Shown here: positions 39,593-59,400 of the stretch, in pieces | How the letters are laid out: each line of letters opens with the position of its first letter | Position numbering within the stretch: the first letter of the stretch is position 1 | Source: Prunella strophiata | Taxonomy: Eukaryota; Chordata; Aves; Passeriformes; Prunellidae | DNA length: 64,000 nt | NCBI GenBank assembly: GCA_036583965.1 | Contig: JAZBQD010000027.1 | Location: forward strand, 26,357,001-26,421,000 | Reading direction: 5' to 3' | The notes under the pieces: generated by a model | The model's input: the letters and a program-made list of their open reading frames with translations, nothing else | What the model was told of the DNA's origin: nothing | Databases searched by the model: none | Position numbers and translations under genes: made by a program

Positions 39593-39740
39593 CACAGAAT
39601 TGTAGAATCACTGAGGTTGGAAAAGACCTTCAGGATCATCGAAGTCTGTTAATCCAGCACTGCCAACTTCACCACTAAACCCTGCCCCTAAGAGCCACAT
39701 CTGCCTGTCTTCTGAATACCTCCAGGGATGGTGATTCCAC
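39593..39740 (-). mobile_element. CR1 LINE 3' fragment, short
   Basis: The + strand shows cacagaattgtagaatcac, then ggttggaaaagacc and ccagggatggtgattcc, the inverted CR1 3' end. It stops after about 150 bp and is diverged and inactive. Confidence 0.88.
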
Positions 39741-42700
39741 CTTGTGTGTAAGGGATGTCTGAAAGGAGTTAAAAGGATCATGTATTTCTGGAGAGCTGTG
39801 GTACTTCAAAACCACCCAGGAGTGGTACAAATACAGGCTTCAGGGAGGGTGGGTCTGGTCCTGTCATCTTGGTGTCATCTGTAACACTGAAAGTGGGTGC
39901 CTGAAATTGTCCAGTGGGGAATATGTTGCATGTAAACGGATGCAACAGGAGTTGGGGTGGGATTTCTGGTGGCTTTGGTTGTGGTTGCTTCTCTTGCTTT
40001 GCACTTGACCTATCCTCATAGGTGTATAACTTATTTTCAGATTTTTCTTGGAGAAGGCTTTGAGTTGCCTGCTGCCATGGCTGGCAAGAGGTGCATGCGT
40101 GGAGAGATGGTTTCTAATGCTTCTGGAACAGGAGACCCTGCCTGTCAGGGTTCAGCAGTGTCCAGACTCCACAAGGCAGAGACCCTGGGCCATGGCTGAG
40201 CCTCACAGGAGACTGTGACCCATGGTAGCACTTCTGATCCACTCGTACTCAGCAGTGGTTGCCATCTCCCCTTGTCCAGGGCCATAAGTTTCCTACTGCA
40301 AAAACCATCTCTGAAGTTTTACACTGGGTGGAGAATCCTTGCTTAATAGTTGCTTCTCCCTACTCCTTCATTTCCCTCTTGTTCTCATGCACCAAAAAAA
40401 CCCAGAGGATACCTGTGTGCTCCTGCAGCCACATCCTCCAAGCACCAGGGAATGAAGCTGCCCTTGAGTGAGCAAGAGTGGCAAGGGCCACACTCAGCTC
40501 GTGTGATGCATCAGAAGGTTGCTGCTGGAAATGGGAAGGTGTTCTGGGCAGAAAACATGCCTGTAAGTGGGAGGTGGGGAGGTCCCTTGGCAGTGGGAGC
40601 AGTTCCCTGTGTGTCCCCAGGTGTTGTAAAGATGTCTGTTGTGGTTCTGTGCTGCCCACTTTGGGAGAGAGAAAGGGAGGGAAGAGTGTATTCTGTGCAA
40701 TGGCTTGGCTCCAAGACCTGGAAGATCTTTCCTATATTGCACAAGATCCTGAATCTAGCCCATGGCAAGGCCATCAACTTGGCAGCAGAGTGGCAGCACT
40801 CTTGGAGGTGTAATGGGCAGCAGGTACCTTCAGAGTATTTAGCAAACCTGAGACTTGAGTGGGACGTTGCCATCTATGAGCTCCAAGCCAGCTTTCCTTG
40901 GATGGAGTCTCATGGGTCATCTTTTTTGAAGGATGGCAGGAGAAGGGAATCTGAAACTCAGCTTTTCAACCTGGGCTTCTGCCAGTCTTTCCACTTAGGA
41001 CTTTCATGCCCCAGCCACTGTGTGCATCGAGCAGCCTTTTGCAGGCAGTGTGTCCAGGGAAGATCACCTTTGGAGAGGGGAGCAGGCTGGAAAGGCAGCT
41101 TCCCTCTGGGAGATAACCTCTCTTTGTTTGTTCTCAGGTTTCAGGGCTTTGCCTGGGGCAGTTGAAGTGAGACCCTTGTCCTCAGAGGAGCTCTGGAGGC
41201 CCCAGCTTCTCATTAACAGATTCAGCTCATTCAAAGAACCCGTTTCTTTTCAGCGTGGAGAATTCATATGCAAAGCACCACGCAGATCCCAGCCCAGCTC
41301 TGCTTCAGAGGAGGGGGTTTATGGCTGGACCTGACCTGGGAGCAATCCCATCCTTTGTTTGCTGATTTGTTCCTGCAGGGTTTAGGCAGCCCCAAGTCCA
41401 GCCTGGGATGCGGCTCCAGGCGTGAGGAGCGCCAGGTCCTCCTCATTTCCTTGAGTGAGGACAATGTCACTGTGTCCCTCAGTGACACCATTTGTTCTCT
41501 TGGGGCTGCTGTGGGGACTCACATCCATCTCCCAAACTCTACCAGGAAAAGGTGAAGTCCTGGCACATGCTGTCTTGCAGGGACTGAAGCTTTCCTTCAT
41601 GGTTTGTGCTGCTCCCCTGAGCCAGGCCAGCCTGTGGTCAGTGAGCTGGGTCGCGTCTTCTGCTCAAATCTGGCCCAGCAGCAGAGCAGTGCTGAAGCTG
41701 ACTCTGCTTTCCTTTAACTCCTGCTACTGCTGGCTGCTCTGAGCAGCTGGAGGTTGGTCCTGGCTCTGGTGGGGTGGAGGAGGCTGGGTGGAGATGGCCA
41801 TGCGCTATCTCTCCCTTACAGTATGGTCAGTGCAGCTGGAAAGTTTGAGATTTACTGGGTTTTGCCTGTGCTGATAAGGGATTGATTCTGATTCAGGGCT
41901 GTGACTGGTGCCTGCTAATCCTGCCCTGCTTAGTAGAGGGAAAACTGCTCTTATGAGGTCAGAGTGTGGGATTGCTCCAGCCAGCTTCAGCATCACTCCC
42001 CAGCATCAGCCTGCTTCCTCAGACCATGAGCCTGGTTTGGGATTTGTGAGGTGCTCAGTGGGGTGGGGAGGGGACCTGTGCATGGCCCAAATTTATCAGT
42101 GCTCTTCCAAGGACAGAGTGTGCCAGTAAGACAGCATTGAGCTCCCTGAGCCCAGAGTTTGGCTCTGGGGTGATGGGTTATTTGCAGTGTGTTACTGGGG
42201 GAAGCAGATGTGCTTGTTAGGTGGAGTTGTGAGGGTTTGTGCTTTGTGGGACATGGCAGAGGCAGGCTTGAAGCTGCTGTGAGTGGGAGAGGAGGAAGTG
42301 GTTTGTCCACTGGTAGGGTGTTAGGCTCTGGTTACCTTGTCTTTAATGTGTGGAAGCACTTCCAGCCTGCTTTCTGCTGCTAAAGGCTCTGCTCAGCCAT
42401 CTGCATGTGGTGCAGAAGGTGCTACCTGTCCCCAGGTACCAGCTTTGAAAATTCCAGCTGGGGAGTCTCGCTGCCCAAACCCACCAGCCTGCAGCAATGC
42501 ATCCACGAGGAAACGTGGATTTTGGCATCAGGACTGCAAGGAGACAAACAGAAAATACTTGAATTTGAACCACAGTCATCCATATCAATAACTTGGGTGT
42601 GTGGGGCTGGTGTCAGAAGTTTCCATACCAGGCTCAGTCACTGGCCATGGGCTAAGCTGGTCAGCAGGAGCAGGATACAGGGAAAGACTGGAAAGATGAA

Positions 42701-43142
42701 CTCATCATGTGTTCATTCAGCTTCCCCACAGAGTCACATTTCACAGAGAATCTGGTTTTCGGTAATCACAGCAACATTTGCTTTAATTTTTCAGCTATTT
42801 TAGATCATTGTCCACTTGGGGAGGGGGGGTATTTTTTCCACAGAATGTGTTAGTAATAATTTTCCAAATCTTTTGATCGTTTTGCTGCCAGATCCTCTCT
42901 CGCTGTGGCAGCTCATTTGGCATTTGGGATGGGGTTAGGAGAAAACTGGTGCAGACTCTTTGCCAGCACTATGAAATAAGTGTCTCTCTTCTGCAGCTTC
43001 CGTGGCACATCCAAGCTGCACCCTCCTGAAGTGATGGAGAGCTGCTGCTGGGAGCTGAGAAACTTTTTGGCATGTGATAAAAAGTCACATTCCTTCTCCC
43101 ATTTCCTACACCACAAAGTTAAAGTTTTAGGGAAATGCAGCC

Positions 43143-43167
43143 TTTTTTTTTTTTTTTTTTTTTTTTT
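43143..43167 (+). repeat. Poly(T), 25 bp
   Basis: Single-base run in otherwise unremarkable AT-rich sequence. Confidence 0.9.
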
Positions 43168-43360
43168 AATGTTGGATTCAGCTAATAATTTGGACACTTC
43201 CAGCCCAGAAAGAGGGGAAGTTACTGTTTTTCAAAGTTACATTTTTAAAGCAGTTTAATTAGTTTGAAATTGACCCAAATTTTTATTTAAACGAGAGAGA
43301 GAGAGGAAATTGATAAAATGAAGTGGGAGGAGATTTCATGTTTGATTCAGGAAGCATTTT

Positions 43361-43368
43361 TGATTGAT
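43361..43368 (+). promoter_or_regulatory. PBX-HOX consensus octamer
   Basis: TGATTGAT matches the TGATTNAT sequence bound by PBX with anterior HOX proteins. It could be a chance match. Confidence 0.25.
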
Positions 43369-44420
43369 CTGAATTTGAGTTGTGATGCAAGTTTCCAAAC
43401 TGGTGGTGGGTAGGAGGAATCTGGGGGATGTGCTGCTGCCCTGAGCATCTGATGCTTCTGTTGTTGGCCTTGGCTGAGTCTCCACTTGGGCTTGTTGGCC
43501 ATGGCTGGAGCTGACCTCTAGGACTACATGGACCATTACTCTGAACTGATGTGGCTTGCTCCTGTCTCTCTGGGAGTATCTTATCACAGTTTTATGGACT
43601 GCAGGAACATTTCTCCACCTTTAAAAGCATCTCTGCTTTGTTTCCAAAGAGCCCTGAAGCACACTCCAATGTTTGGAAAAGAGGTGGGTTTACAGTGATC
43701 CAGGGTGGCTTTGCAGTTCTTTTGGGTACAAGCCTCTCTCTTGATTTGTTGCTGGGATTTTTGGCTTATTTTATGGCTTTACACAGGGAAAGTTGGTGAC
43801 AGAGATGGCCCATCATTTTCACAGAGTTCCTCCTTTTTCTGGGAAATAAATAAAATAAGTAGATGCACAAAAAGCCGTTTTGCCAGCTGAATTTTTCCAT
43901 GCCTCATCTCACGGCAGCCTGTTTTGGAAAATTTGAGCAAAAATCTGTTCATCCATTTGTAAGTTTTGGAAAGGTTGAAGTGAGGAGGGGAACTTTAATG
44001 TCAATTGTAAGAAAAGAACCATGAGCTTCTCTCTATTCCTGCTCCCCGGAAGGGCGTGTGTCTGTGTATTTAGAAATTCCAGCTTCTGTTTATGTTGGAA
44101 ATAGGTAATTGCATTTTGACCTTGATTTTCTCAGAGGCTTTACTTAAACATGGTGAATATATTCAACCAAGGTTTAAAACTCCTGTGATTACTTGACACT
44201 GAAGTGCTCCACCTTTGTTACAGACTGTGATTCCCCTTGAGGGTGGACACTGTGTGCTTTGCCAAGAAGGGATTTCTGTTGTGTCCCATGCACCTTTGAC
44301 CTGGCAGGGTGAAGATCCAGCCAGGGGTGCTTCAGTAACCTCCACAAAGCTCTGGGAGTTCATTTCTTCTGAACATTGGATACTGAAGGCAACTTTGTGT
44401 TTAAAGAGAGCACTGTGAGG

Positions 44421-44557
44421 GTGGTGAGGCCCTGGCACAGGTTGGACAGGGCTTGGAGCACCTGAGGTGGTAGAAGATGTCCCTCCCCTTAGCAGGGGGT
44501 TTGAATGAGATGATCTTTAAGATCTTTTCCAACCTAAATCGTTCCAGGGTTCTCTGG
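44421..44557 (+). mobile_element. CR1 LINE 3' fragment with internal deletion
   Basis: Reads ggccctggcacaggttggac, then gcagggggtttgaatgagat and gatcttttccaacctaaatc in sense orientation. Compared with other CR1 ends, the part between the HRL and the LEVFKA coding stretches is missing (roughly 60 bp). Inactive relic. Confidence 0.82.
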
Positions 44558-45574
44558 TAGGATCCAAGACTCTGGATTTTCCTTGCTGTGGGGGATTTGC
44601 TGTTTCAGAAGAAAGTAGGCTGCGAAGTACACTTGGATAGGAGAAAAACCCAAGAGTTTAGGTAGGTGCATGGAGTCTGGCAACTTACCTGCACATAGAG
44701 AAGGTTTGGGAAGAGCAACTCAAGCCTATGGCATCATGGATCAGCCAAGGAAGCAAACCCCAGTTCTCCTGACTTGGTTGCAGCTACACATTACAAGTAT
44801 GAAGAAGGTGCAGTGCCTGAATGTGCAGTTGTCCTCCAGTATGAGGCAGGTGGGAGTATTCTTGTCCCAGCTTCAGTCTTTTGATCCTCAGCCTTCACAA
44901 ATGTGGTCTCAGGGCTTGAGGGAATGTTGAGATAGGCTTAAAGTAAGGTGATTAGTTACTGGTTTTGTTAGGAGAGGCATTTACTGGCATTGCAGCTGTC
45001 CCTGTGTTTGCTGGCTTTTGTTTAGACCTGCAGTGTAAAAAAAAATGTTTTAAAAAACCCAGTATTTTCCAATGAGCTTGTGTGACTCCTGAAGCTGGGT
45101 CTCCCCAAGCAAATATTGCTGATCCTAAATCCCAAAAAGCTGGAAGAGAGCTGATGTCCCAGGTGTGTTTCAAAGTTGGACTGTTTGCTGCATGGATGTG
45201 TGCAGGAGTTTTGGGGTTCCCAGGGAGAAGCTGCCACGTCTTCCTTGTCTGTACCACCCTCAGGGGCAGCCACTGTTCCAGGAAAGGATTTGGGCTACAC
45301 CTGAGTTGGGTGTTGTTGGGGCAGATGAGTGCCTTGGTGGGGGAGGAGGCATCTCACCCACTTGAGGCTGTGTGAGAGGACAGAGAGAGCAGCTAGAAGT
45401 GCTCCACCAGCAGTGGACACCTCTGGTTTCCCCACGAGAAAGTGACACCTAAGGCCCCCTGACAGCCTGACAGGAGGAATTGTCTGTCTGCCTCTCCCAA
45501 AACTCTGTTGTTGGGTGGGTTGTTCCCACCTCCCAGTACATCTTAGGCACAGTGGAGGCAGGAAAGAAAACCCT

Positions 45575-45725
45575 TCTGAAAATCACAACGTAATTACTCC
45601 CATCTGCTCCGGCACTGCTTCCCATTTCTGCCTGCCAGCATGCTTGTCTCCGATGCTAAGTAGCACATTATTTTCGATAAGTTGCAATCATTTACTTGAA
45701 ATCTCCTTCTCCTTTAAAATGTCCC
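45575..45725. promoter_or_regulatory. Candidate enhancer island, short
   Basis: Contains CAACGTAATTACTCC, GCTCCGGCAC, TCTCCGATGC and TTATTTTCGATAAG. It stands out from the G/C-moderate surroundings and lies about 230 bp before a CR1 copy. Confidence 0.32.
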
Positions 45726-45956
45726 CCTGGAAAGGCAATTCAGCAAGTTGGGAATGGGCAGAAACAGCCATGATCAAACCTATGCAGAAGCAGCCAAGCT
45801 GGGGTGGGAGGGCGAGCGCTCCTCCTGAACTCATTCAAACCACCCAGCAGGGTTCCTTGTAGGGAGGGTTTGTGTAAGTGCCCAGCCACCACATCCAGCC
45901 CTTGCCTGGTGGTGTCAGCAAATGGGGCTGCAGAGGAACTGTGAATGTGTCAGAAT

Positions 45957-46285
45957 TCACACAGAATCACAGAATGACCAGCTTGGAAGAGACCTTCAAG
46001 ATCATCAAGTCCAACCCAGCCCCAACACCTCAGCTCAACCCTGACACCCAGTGCCACATCCAGGCTTTGTTAAACACACCCAGGGATGGTGACTCCACCA
46101 CCTCCCTGGGCAGCCATCCCAGAACTTCATCACTCTTCTGTAAAAAACTTTTCTCTGGTATCCAACCTATATTTCCCTTGGTGCAGCTTGAGATTGTGTG
46201 CTCTGGTTCTGTGCCTGGAGAAAGAGCCCAACTCCACCTGAGCACAGCCACTTTTCAGGAGCTGTAGAGAATGATAAGGTCAGAG
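45957..46285 (-). mobile_element. CR1 LINE 3' fragment
   Basis: The + strand opens cacagaatcacagaatgacc and continues through ttcaagatcatcaagtcc and agggatggtgactccacc. The minus-strand translation retains GWLPREVVESPSLGVFNKAW, a degraded ORF2 C-terminus. It is about 330 bp, the longest CR1 copy in the window. Confidence 0.92.
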
Positions 46286-47519
46286 GGAATCTCAACCAGG
46301 CAGTCACAGAAATTCTGCAGGACTGTGCTTTGACTGCTGAAGTCAGCAGAGAAGGAGCCACACTGGCTCTGGGGGAGCGATTCCTTCATTGTCACAACCT
46401 GAGTTGGCCTCTTGTCTCACCACCACACCCTCTTGTGAGGGGCTATATGGAATCTGGCTCTGCTTCCCACATCTCCTCAGCTTGAAGACACTGACCACCA
46501 GGATAAATTGCCCTTTCTAGAAGAAAGATGGAGCTGGGAGGTCCTTTGCTGTTGTCACTGCTAAGCCACAGTCTTCTACTTAGGTTCTGCCCCAGCATGA
46601 TTGCCTTCGTGATGTAGTTCTGTCTCTGTTGCCTGCACACCTCTAATTTGGAGAGTTTGGAAAGGGTGGAGAGGAAAGAGTTGCTAAGTGGAAGTATTTT
46701 GGCATGGTCTTGGAGAAGAGAGATGAGTGTGTGCTCAGCTCCTGTGCTTTTCAGATTCCTTTGGAAAAATGCTCCCAGGAAAATGGAGTAAATAAGGTAG
46801 GGGATGGTGGCATGGATACCAGAGGAGTCTGGTGCCCTCCTTTGTGGATTTTTTAGGTGTCTTCACAGCCCCAGGCCATCCCCAGAGTGGTGTCTGTTCC
46901 AAAGATGTCTGGGAAGTGCTCTTTCTCCTGCCCTGGTTGTAGCCTCAGGTTGCATGACCTGAGGGGACACCAGGCACAGGTGCCAAGCTGTGGGGAATGT
47001 GTGGGGTGATGGCTGCTCATCCCACGTGAGCATGGAGCTGGCTGCTTTGCAGGTGCTCCTTGGAGATGTTGTGGGAAGCATCTTGGAGCATCTGGGAGCT
47101 TTGGTGGCTCAAGGCACTTTCCATCCTGTATCCCTGAATCTCAGGGCAGGCACAGAGCCAAGGGGCTGCTTTTGGCTCTGTCTTCTCACCTGCTTCTCTG
47201 AGGTCAATCCTGCCACCACTTCCCATGTCCTGCACTGCAGCCACACCACAAGCCAGCCCAGGGATGTCCTCTGAACCCAGTGGCTGTGATCCCTTCCTCA
47301 AGGAGGGAGAAGGAGCAAGTGTGGGAGCTGGGAGCCATTTTCCAGCTGCTGGAATGGGTCTCTGTGACCCTGGTGGTGACCATGCCTGGACCACAGGCTG
47401 GGGGCTCCATGGTCCTTTGGTGCTCCCAGTGCTGCCATCAGGGATGGTGACCCTGTGACAGCCACATTCCAGCTGAGGGGACAGGGCATGTGCCTTGGGT
47501 TTACTTTTAAAACACACCC
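46286..47519. other. Intronic stretch left of the TA array
   Basis: Ordinary G/C-moderate sequence, with nothing recognised. Confidence 0.65.
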
Positions 47520-48550
<1,031 letters not shown>

Positions 48551-48984
48551 GCTCTTTTTGCCACCAGCTGCCTGGGCACTACAGATTGGGTGCTGCCAAC
48601 TCATCCCAAGCTCCTCATCCCATCACAGGGAGCAGTTTGGAGGATGGGAGCTGCCAAGGAGCCCAACATCCCAGGCATCGTGGCAGGAGGTGTGTCAGAG
48701 CTGGGTCCAGCACTGGGAAGATAAAAAAGGAGCTTTTAAATAATCATTTTGTCTTCTCCTCGGCTGAGCACAGCCTTTCAGGGATAAATAAGCAGCATCA
48801 GTCCTGCTTAGACACATTGGCCTTGCCATTTCTTTACTCCCAGGCTTGATTCTGAGTGAGCAGCCAAGGCCAGGCTGGGTTCAGGTCTCTGCTGAGGGGG
48901 ACACATCTCCTGCACTGGGTGCTGGTCTGTGCATGTGGCACAGGAATACAGCTCCCAGGAATACACAGCACTTTTCATCAGGAA

Positions 48985-49095
48985 GCAGCTCTCTAAACAT
49001 AAACTAATTAATCACTCGTGCCTACCTGTCAGGTCAATGATTCCTGAGATTTTTAATCTAAAAATATTTCCCTTTTGAAATCCAGATGCGCCTGT
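48985..49095. promoter_or_regulatory. Candidate enhancer island, short
   Basis: Contains CATAAACTAATTAATCAC, a CTGTCA half-site and GGTCAATGATTCC. It is about 440 bp downstream of the TA array. Confidence 0.28.
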
Positions 49096-51038
49096 TTTGG
49101 CAACTCTGCTTTTGATTTGTTTATTTGAGGTGTTTTTTAATATTTTTTTTTATTTTTAACCTGTGTTGCTTTCTTTTTGTATTTGGGCTTTTGATGTGCT
49201 TTAATTGACTGATTTTTATTTATTTTTTTGTCCTGGAAGAATAGGAATTTATTCTCTTTATTTTCATGGCAAGTCTCTCTCCCTGCTGCATCCTGTCAAC
49301 TTTCCTCTTCTCTTTTTAAAGGATTTGGCTACTTTTGCCTCATATTTCAGTTTATGGACCATAGACCCCAAACCATTTTCTTGATGAAATCTGTCCTCTC
49401 CCCTTGGATCTATTTATCATGGCTGGGTGCCATGGGAAGCCTCCCGTGGTGGGGGGAGATGCTGGTCCTGTCTCCTGAGGGTTCAGCTTCAAATTTGGCA
49501 CTCTGCCCTCATTCCTCCATATAGAAATGATCCTCCCTAGCGTGGAATTAATTATTTTTAGTTCCAGTTTTACTGTTCTTGGGCTTTTTTCTTCCCACCT
49601 TTGTTGACAGTGCATATTTTAATAGTAAAAAATACCAATAAATGCATGAATGAAAAACTGATCCAAATGTATGAACAAAATAAAATTAAATGAATGAGTG
49701 AAATGTCCTGAAAATAGTAATTTCAGTAGGCTTTGAGGCTTTTTAGAAAAGCTCTTTTTAGTCTTAACCAAACCTCTCAACAGGGTTTTTTACTTCAATT
49801 TTATACTGATAATAGCTGTATCTTTAACTTATTGCAGAGTGGGGAAGACCATAGCCAGTGATTGCTGGGGTTTTTTAGCTGCTGTGATTTTATTTCTTGT
49901 TGCTAACAGATCTTCCACTACTTTTTTATTTTAAATGACAGGAATAATCACTTGCTCTTGTTTGTGCCATGGATTGGGAAGGGGCCAAATTCATCTCAGG
50001 TGTCAGCAGGCACGGCTTTATCAAAATCCACGAAGCATTTCCAAGCCCTGGATGTGCAAAAGAGTGTGGGCTGTGTGTGCTCAGAGCCCCTGTGCCAGAT
50101 GAGATGGGGAAATATGATTGTTTTCCCTTAGGAAATGCCTTTTTTTATTTGCTCATCAAGGATTTGTTTTATTTATGTCATTTATTATGCAGCTGTGCAT
50201 GTGTGCATGTGGAAATCTCACATTATCATTCCATGTTCAAACACAGACCTTGGAAGGGGACATGGGGGGAGCACACAGGGCACCTCCATTTCTCAGACAT
50301 GGGACATCCCAAGCTGGTGGGTTGTTTTTCCAGGAAAGCCCTCACAGGATAACTTTTACTTAAAGCAGTAATTTAGGCAGGGAGCACAAAGATGGGAGGA
50401 AGATTCTCTTTTTGAAAAGTCACTTTGGGAGGATTAATTCATCATTTCTCCTTTTCTCAGCATCAGTGGAACGACTGGATTCTTAAAGAAAAGGCATTTT
50501 TCCAAGAATAAAATTTATTTCATACATGTTTTTTACATGTTCCCAGTGCATGGCTAAAAGCATGGACTTCAAGCCCTCTGCACAGTCTGTATTTCAGGAT
50601 GTGGAAACTGAGGCACAGCTGCCCCGGGCTCTGTGCATCTTTCTCTGCCATCTGGGGTTGATGTAAATGACATGTTGGGTGACATGAGAGGACCCCTGAG
50701 CGAGATGGAATCAGGGCTAGAGACTTCCCTTCCAACTTCCCATCTCATGCTTGAGTCTGGGTATGGTCCCTATCACTTCTGGCAGCAAGCATGGGTACAT
50801 TTATTGGTTGTTTTGGTTGCTGTTGCTGGGAGTTTCACTGCTTGTTGGAGCAGAAAGTGTGGCTTTGTGGGTTAGCTCTGTGGTGAGCTCACTGCCACTT
50901 CTGCCCTACTTCTGTCCTGCAGGAAGGAGGGGAAAAGGTAGGAGAGGAGCAGGGAGCTGGAGTGCCTCTGGAAGCCAAGTAGTGATGAGTGAAGCCAAGC
51001 TTGGTGCTGAGTACTTGCAGTACTTGCAAGGATGCCTC
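49096..51038. other. Intronic stretch before the exon 3 repeats
   Basis: AT-rich from 49096 to 49900, with many short T runs. A GGATTAATT occurs at 50431-50439. No gene is seen. Confidence 0.6.
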
Positions 51039-51085
51039 TTGGGGAACCTGTTGGGGAAACCTGCTGGGGAACCTGTTGGGAAGGG
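51039..51085 (+). repeat. Short 12-13 bp tandem repeat near exon 3
   Basis: About 3.5 imperfect copies of TTGGGGAACCTG lie 170 bp upstream of exon 3. They directly follow a small duplication of GTACTTGCA around 51011-51029. With the 69-bp duplication, they make the end of intron 2 locally rich in tandem repeats. Confidence 0.85.
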
Positions 51086-51120
51086 ACAAAACTGCTGCTG
51101 ATGGGGTCAGTCCAACTTGG

Positions 51121-51268
51121 GATGAGCTTCCTTGAATTAAAACCCAGGCGTGACTCAGGTTTTCCTCTCCCCATTGTGTCTCCTGCAGTGCTGAGCATCT
51201 CTGAGTTAAGCCCCAGGTGTGACTCAGGTTTTCCTCTCCCCATTGTGTCTCCTGCAGTGCTGAGCATC
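51121..51268 (+). repeat. PBX1: 69-bp tandem duplication spanning the intron 2/exon 3 junction
   Basis: Copy 1 starts at 51121 and copy 2 at 51190, with a period of 69 bp. Positions 51150-51199 and 51219-51268 are identical over 50 bases. Over the full 79-base overlap I count about 8 differences, mostly in the first 22 bases. The unit contains the pyrimidine tract, the CAG acceptor and the first 11 bases of exon 3, so a second complete 3' splice site with its AG ends at 51188. Because 69 is divisible by three and no stop occurs, both acceptors are in frame. Confidence 0.95.
51180..51188 (+). promoter_or_regulatory. PBX1: Upstream duplicate 3' splice site of PBX1 exon 3
   Basis: CTCCTGCAG follows a pyrimidine-rich run identical to that of the canonical acceptor ending at 51257. 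Use of this site would start exon 3 at 51189 and add 23 residues ([19 protein letters not shown] plus a repeated VLSI) before the normal VLSIRG. Whether it is used cannot be told from the sequence. Confidence 0.6.
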
Positions 51269-51502
51269 CGGGGGGCACAGGAGGAGGAGCCCACGGACCC
51301 GCAGCTGATGAGGTTAGACAACATGCTGCTGGCCGAGGGGGTGGCGGGCCCCGAGAAGGGAGGGGGCTCGGCCGCCGCTGCCGCTGCCGCCGCCGCCTCC
51401 GGAGGAGCCGGCTCCGACAACTCGGTGGAGCACTCTGACTACAGAGCCAAACTCTCCCAGATCAGACAGATCTACCACACGGAGCTGGAGAAGTACGAGC
51501 AG
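51258..51502 (+). CDS. PBX1: PBX1 coding exon 3 (PBC domain, poly-Ala region)
   Basis: This 245-bp exon follows TCCTGCAG and ends at CAG before the donor gtaaca. It starts by completing a valine codon (two bases), then reads [20 protein letters not shown] and continues through a GGGS linker, nine alanines (51371-51397, mixed GCC/GCT codons), [20 protein letters not shown] and the helix ending ELEKYEQ. It corresponds to human residues about 89-170. This is the middle of the PBC region, which in PBX proteins binds MEIS/PREP partners and contains nuclear-export and co-repressor surfaces. The alanine run separates the PBC-A and PBC-B halves. The exon is GC-rich. Its first 11 bases and the whole acceptor are duplicated 69 bp upstream, so the start could instead be 51189; I chose 51258 because it restores the family-typical junction. 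Confidence 0.96.
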
Positions 51503-59052
<7,550 letters not shown>

Positions 59053-59198
59053 TAGTTTTTATTTTTCTTTTATTTTGGGTTGTCAGTGTTTGGGGTTTTG
59101 TTTGTTCTCCCCTCTCCCTCTAGTCTCTCTCTTGTTTTCTCCTTTTGGTTATTTCAGCTTTTATTCTCTGGGTCTGGTTTGCTCACTTCTGTGGTCTT

Positions 59199-59220
59199 AA
59201 AAAAAAAAAAAAAAAAAAAA
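59199..59220 (+). repeat. Poly(A), 22 bp
   Basis: Single-base run in the T-rich start of intron 6; no target-site duplication or retroposon body is recognised. Confidence 0.9.
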
Positions 59221-59400
59221 GAGGGAAATGGGTTTGGTTTGGTGGGTTTTTTGGGGAGGTGGGTTACTTTATTTTCTTTGCTTTTCTTCTCCCTATTTTC
59301 TCCTTTTTTTTTCCCCTTCCCCTTCCCTGTTCTGTTTTTTGTTGGAAAAAAGATGTGATCAGATCTTGTGACTGGTGGTGCTGTGGTGGGGGTTATATGC

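Larger units (their letters stand above)
39741..45574. other. Intronic stretch with one CR1 copy
   Basis: Ordinary sequence containing the poly(T) at 43143 and the CR1 relic at 44421-44557. The 271-codon frame at 40350-41165 has no recognisable domain and is treated as chance. Confidence 0.6.

Noticed and set aside
40350..41165. 271-codon plus-strand frame inside intron 2
   Set aside because: Composition is that of noncoding sequence and overlapping frames on both strands are equally open; no recognisable motif.
51032..51257. Upstream extension of the exon 3 frame as a longer exon
   Set aside because: The frame stays open, but the family-typical junction is at 51258. Only the duplicated acceptor at 51188 gives a credible alternative; retention further upstream has no splice support.
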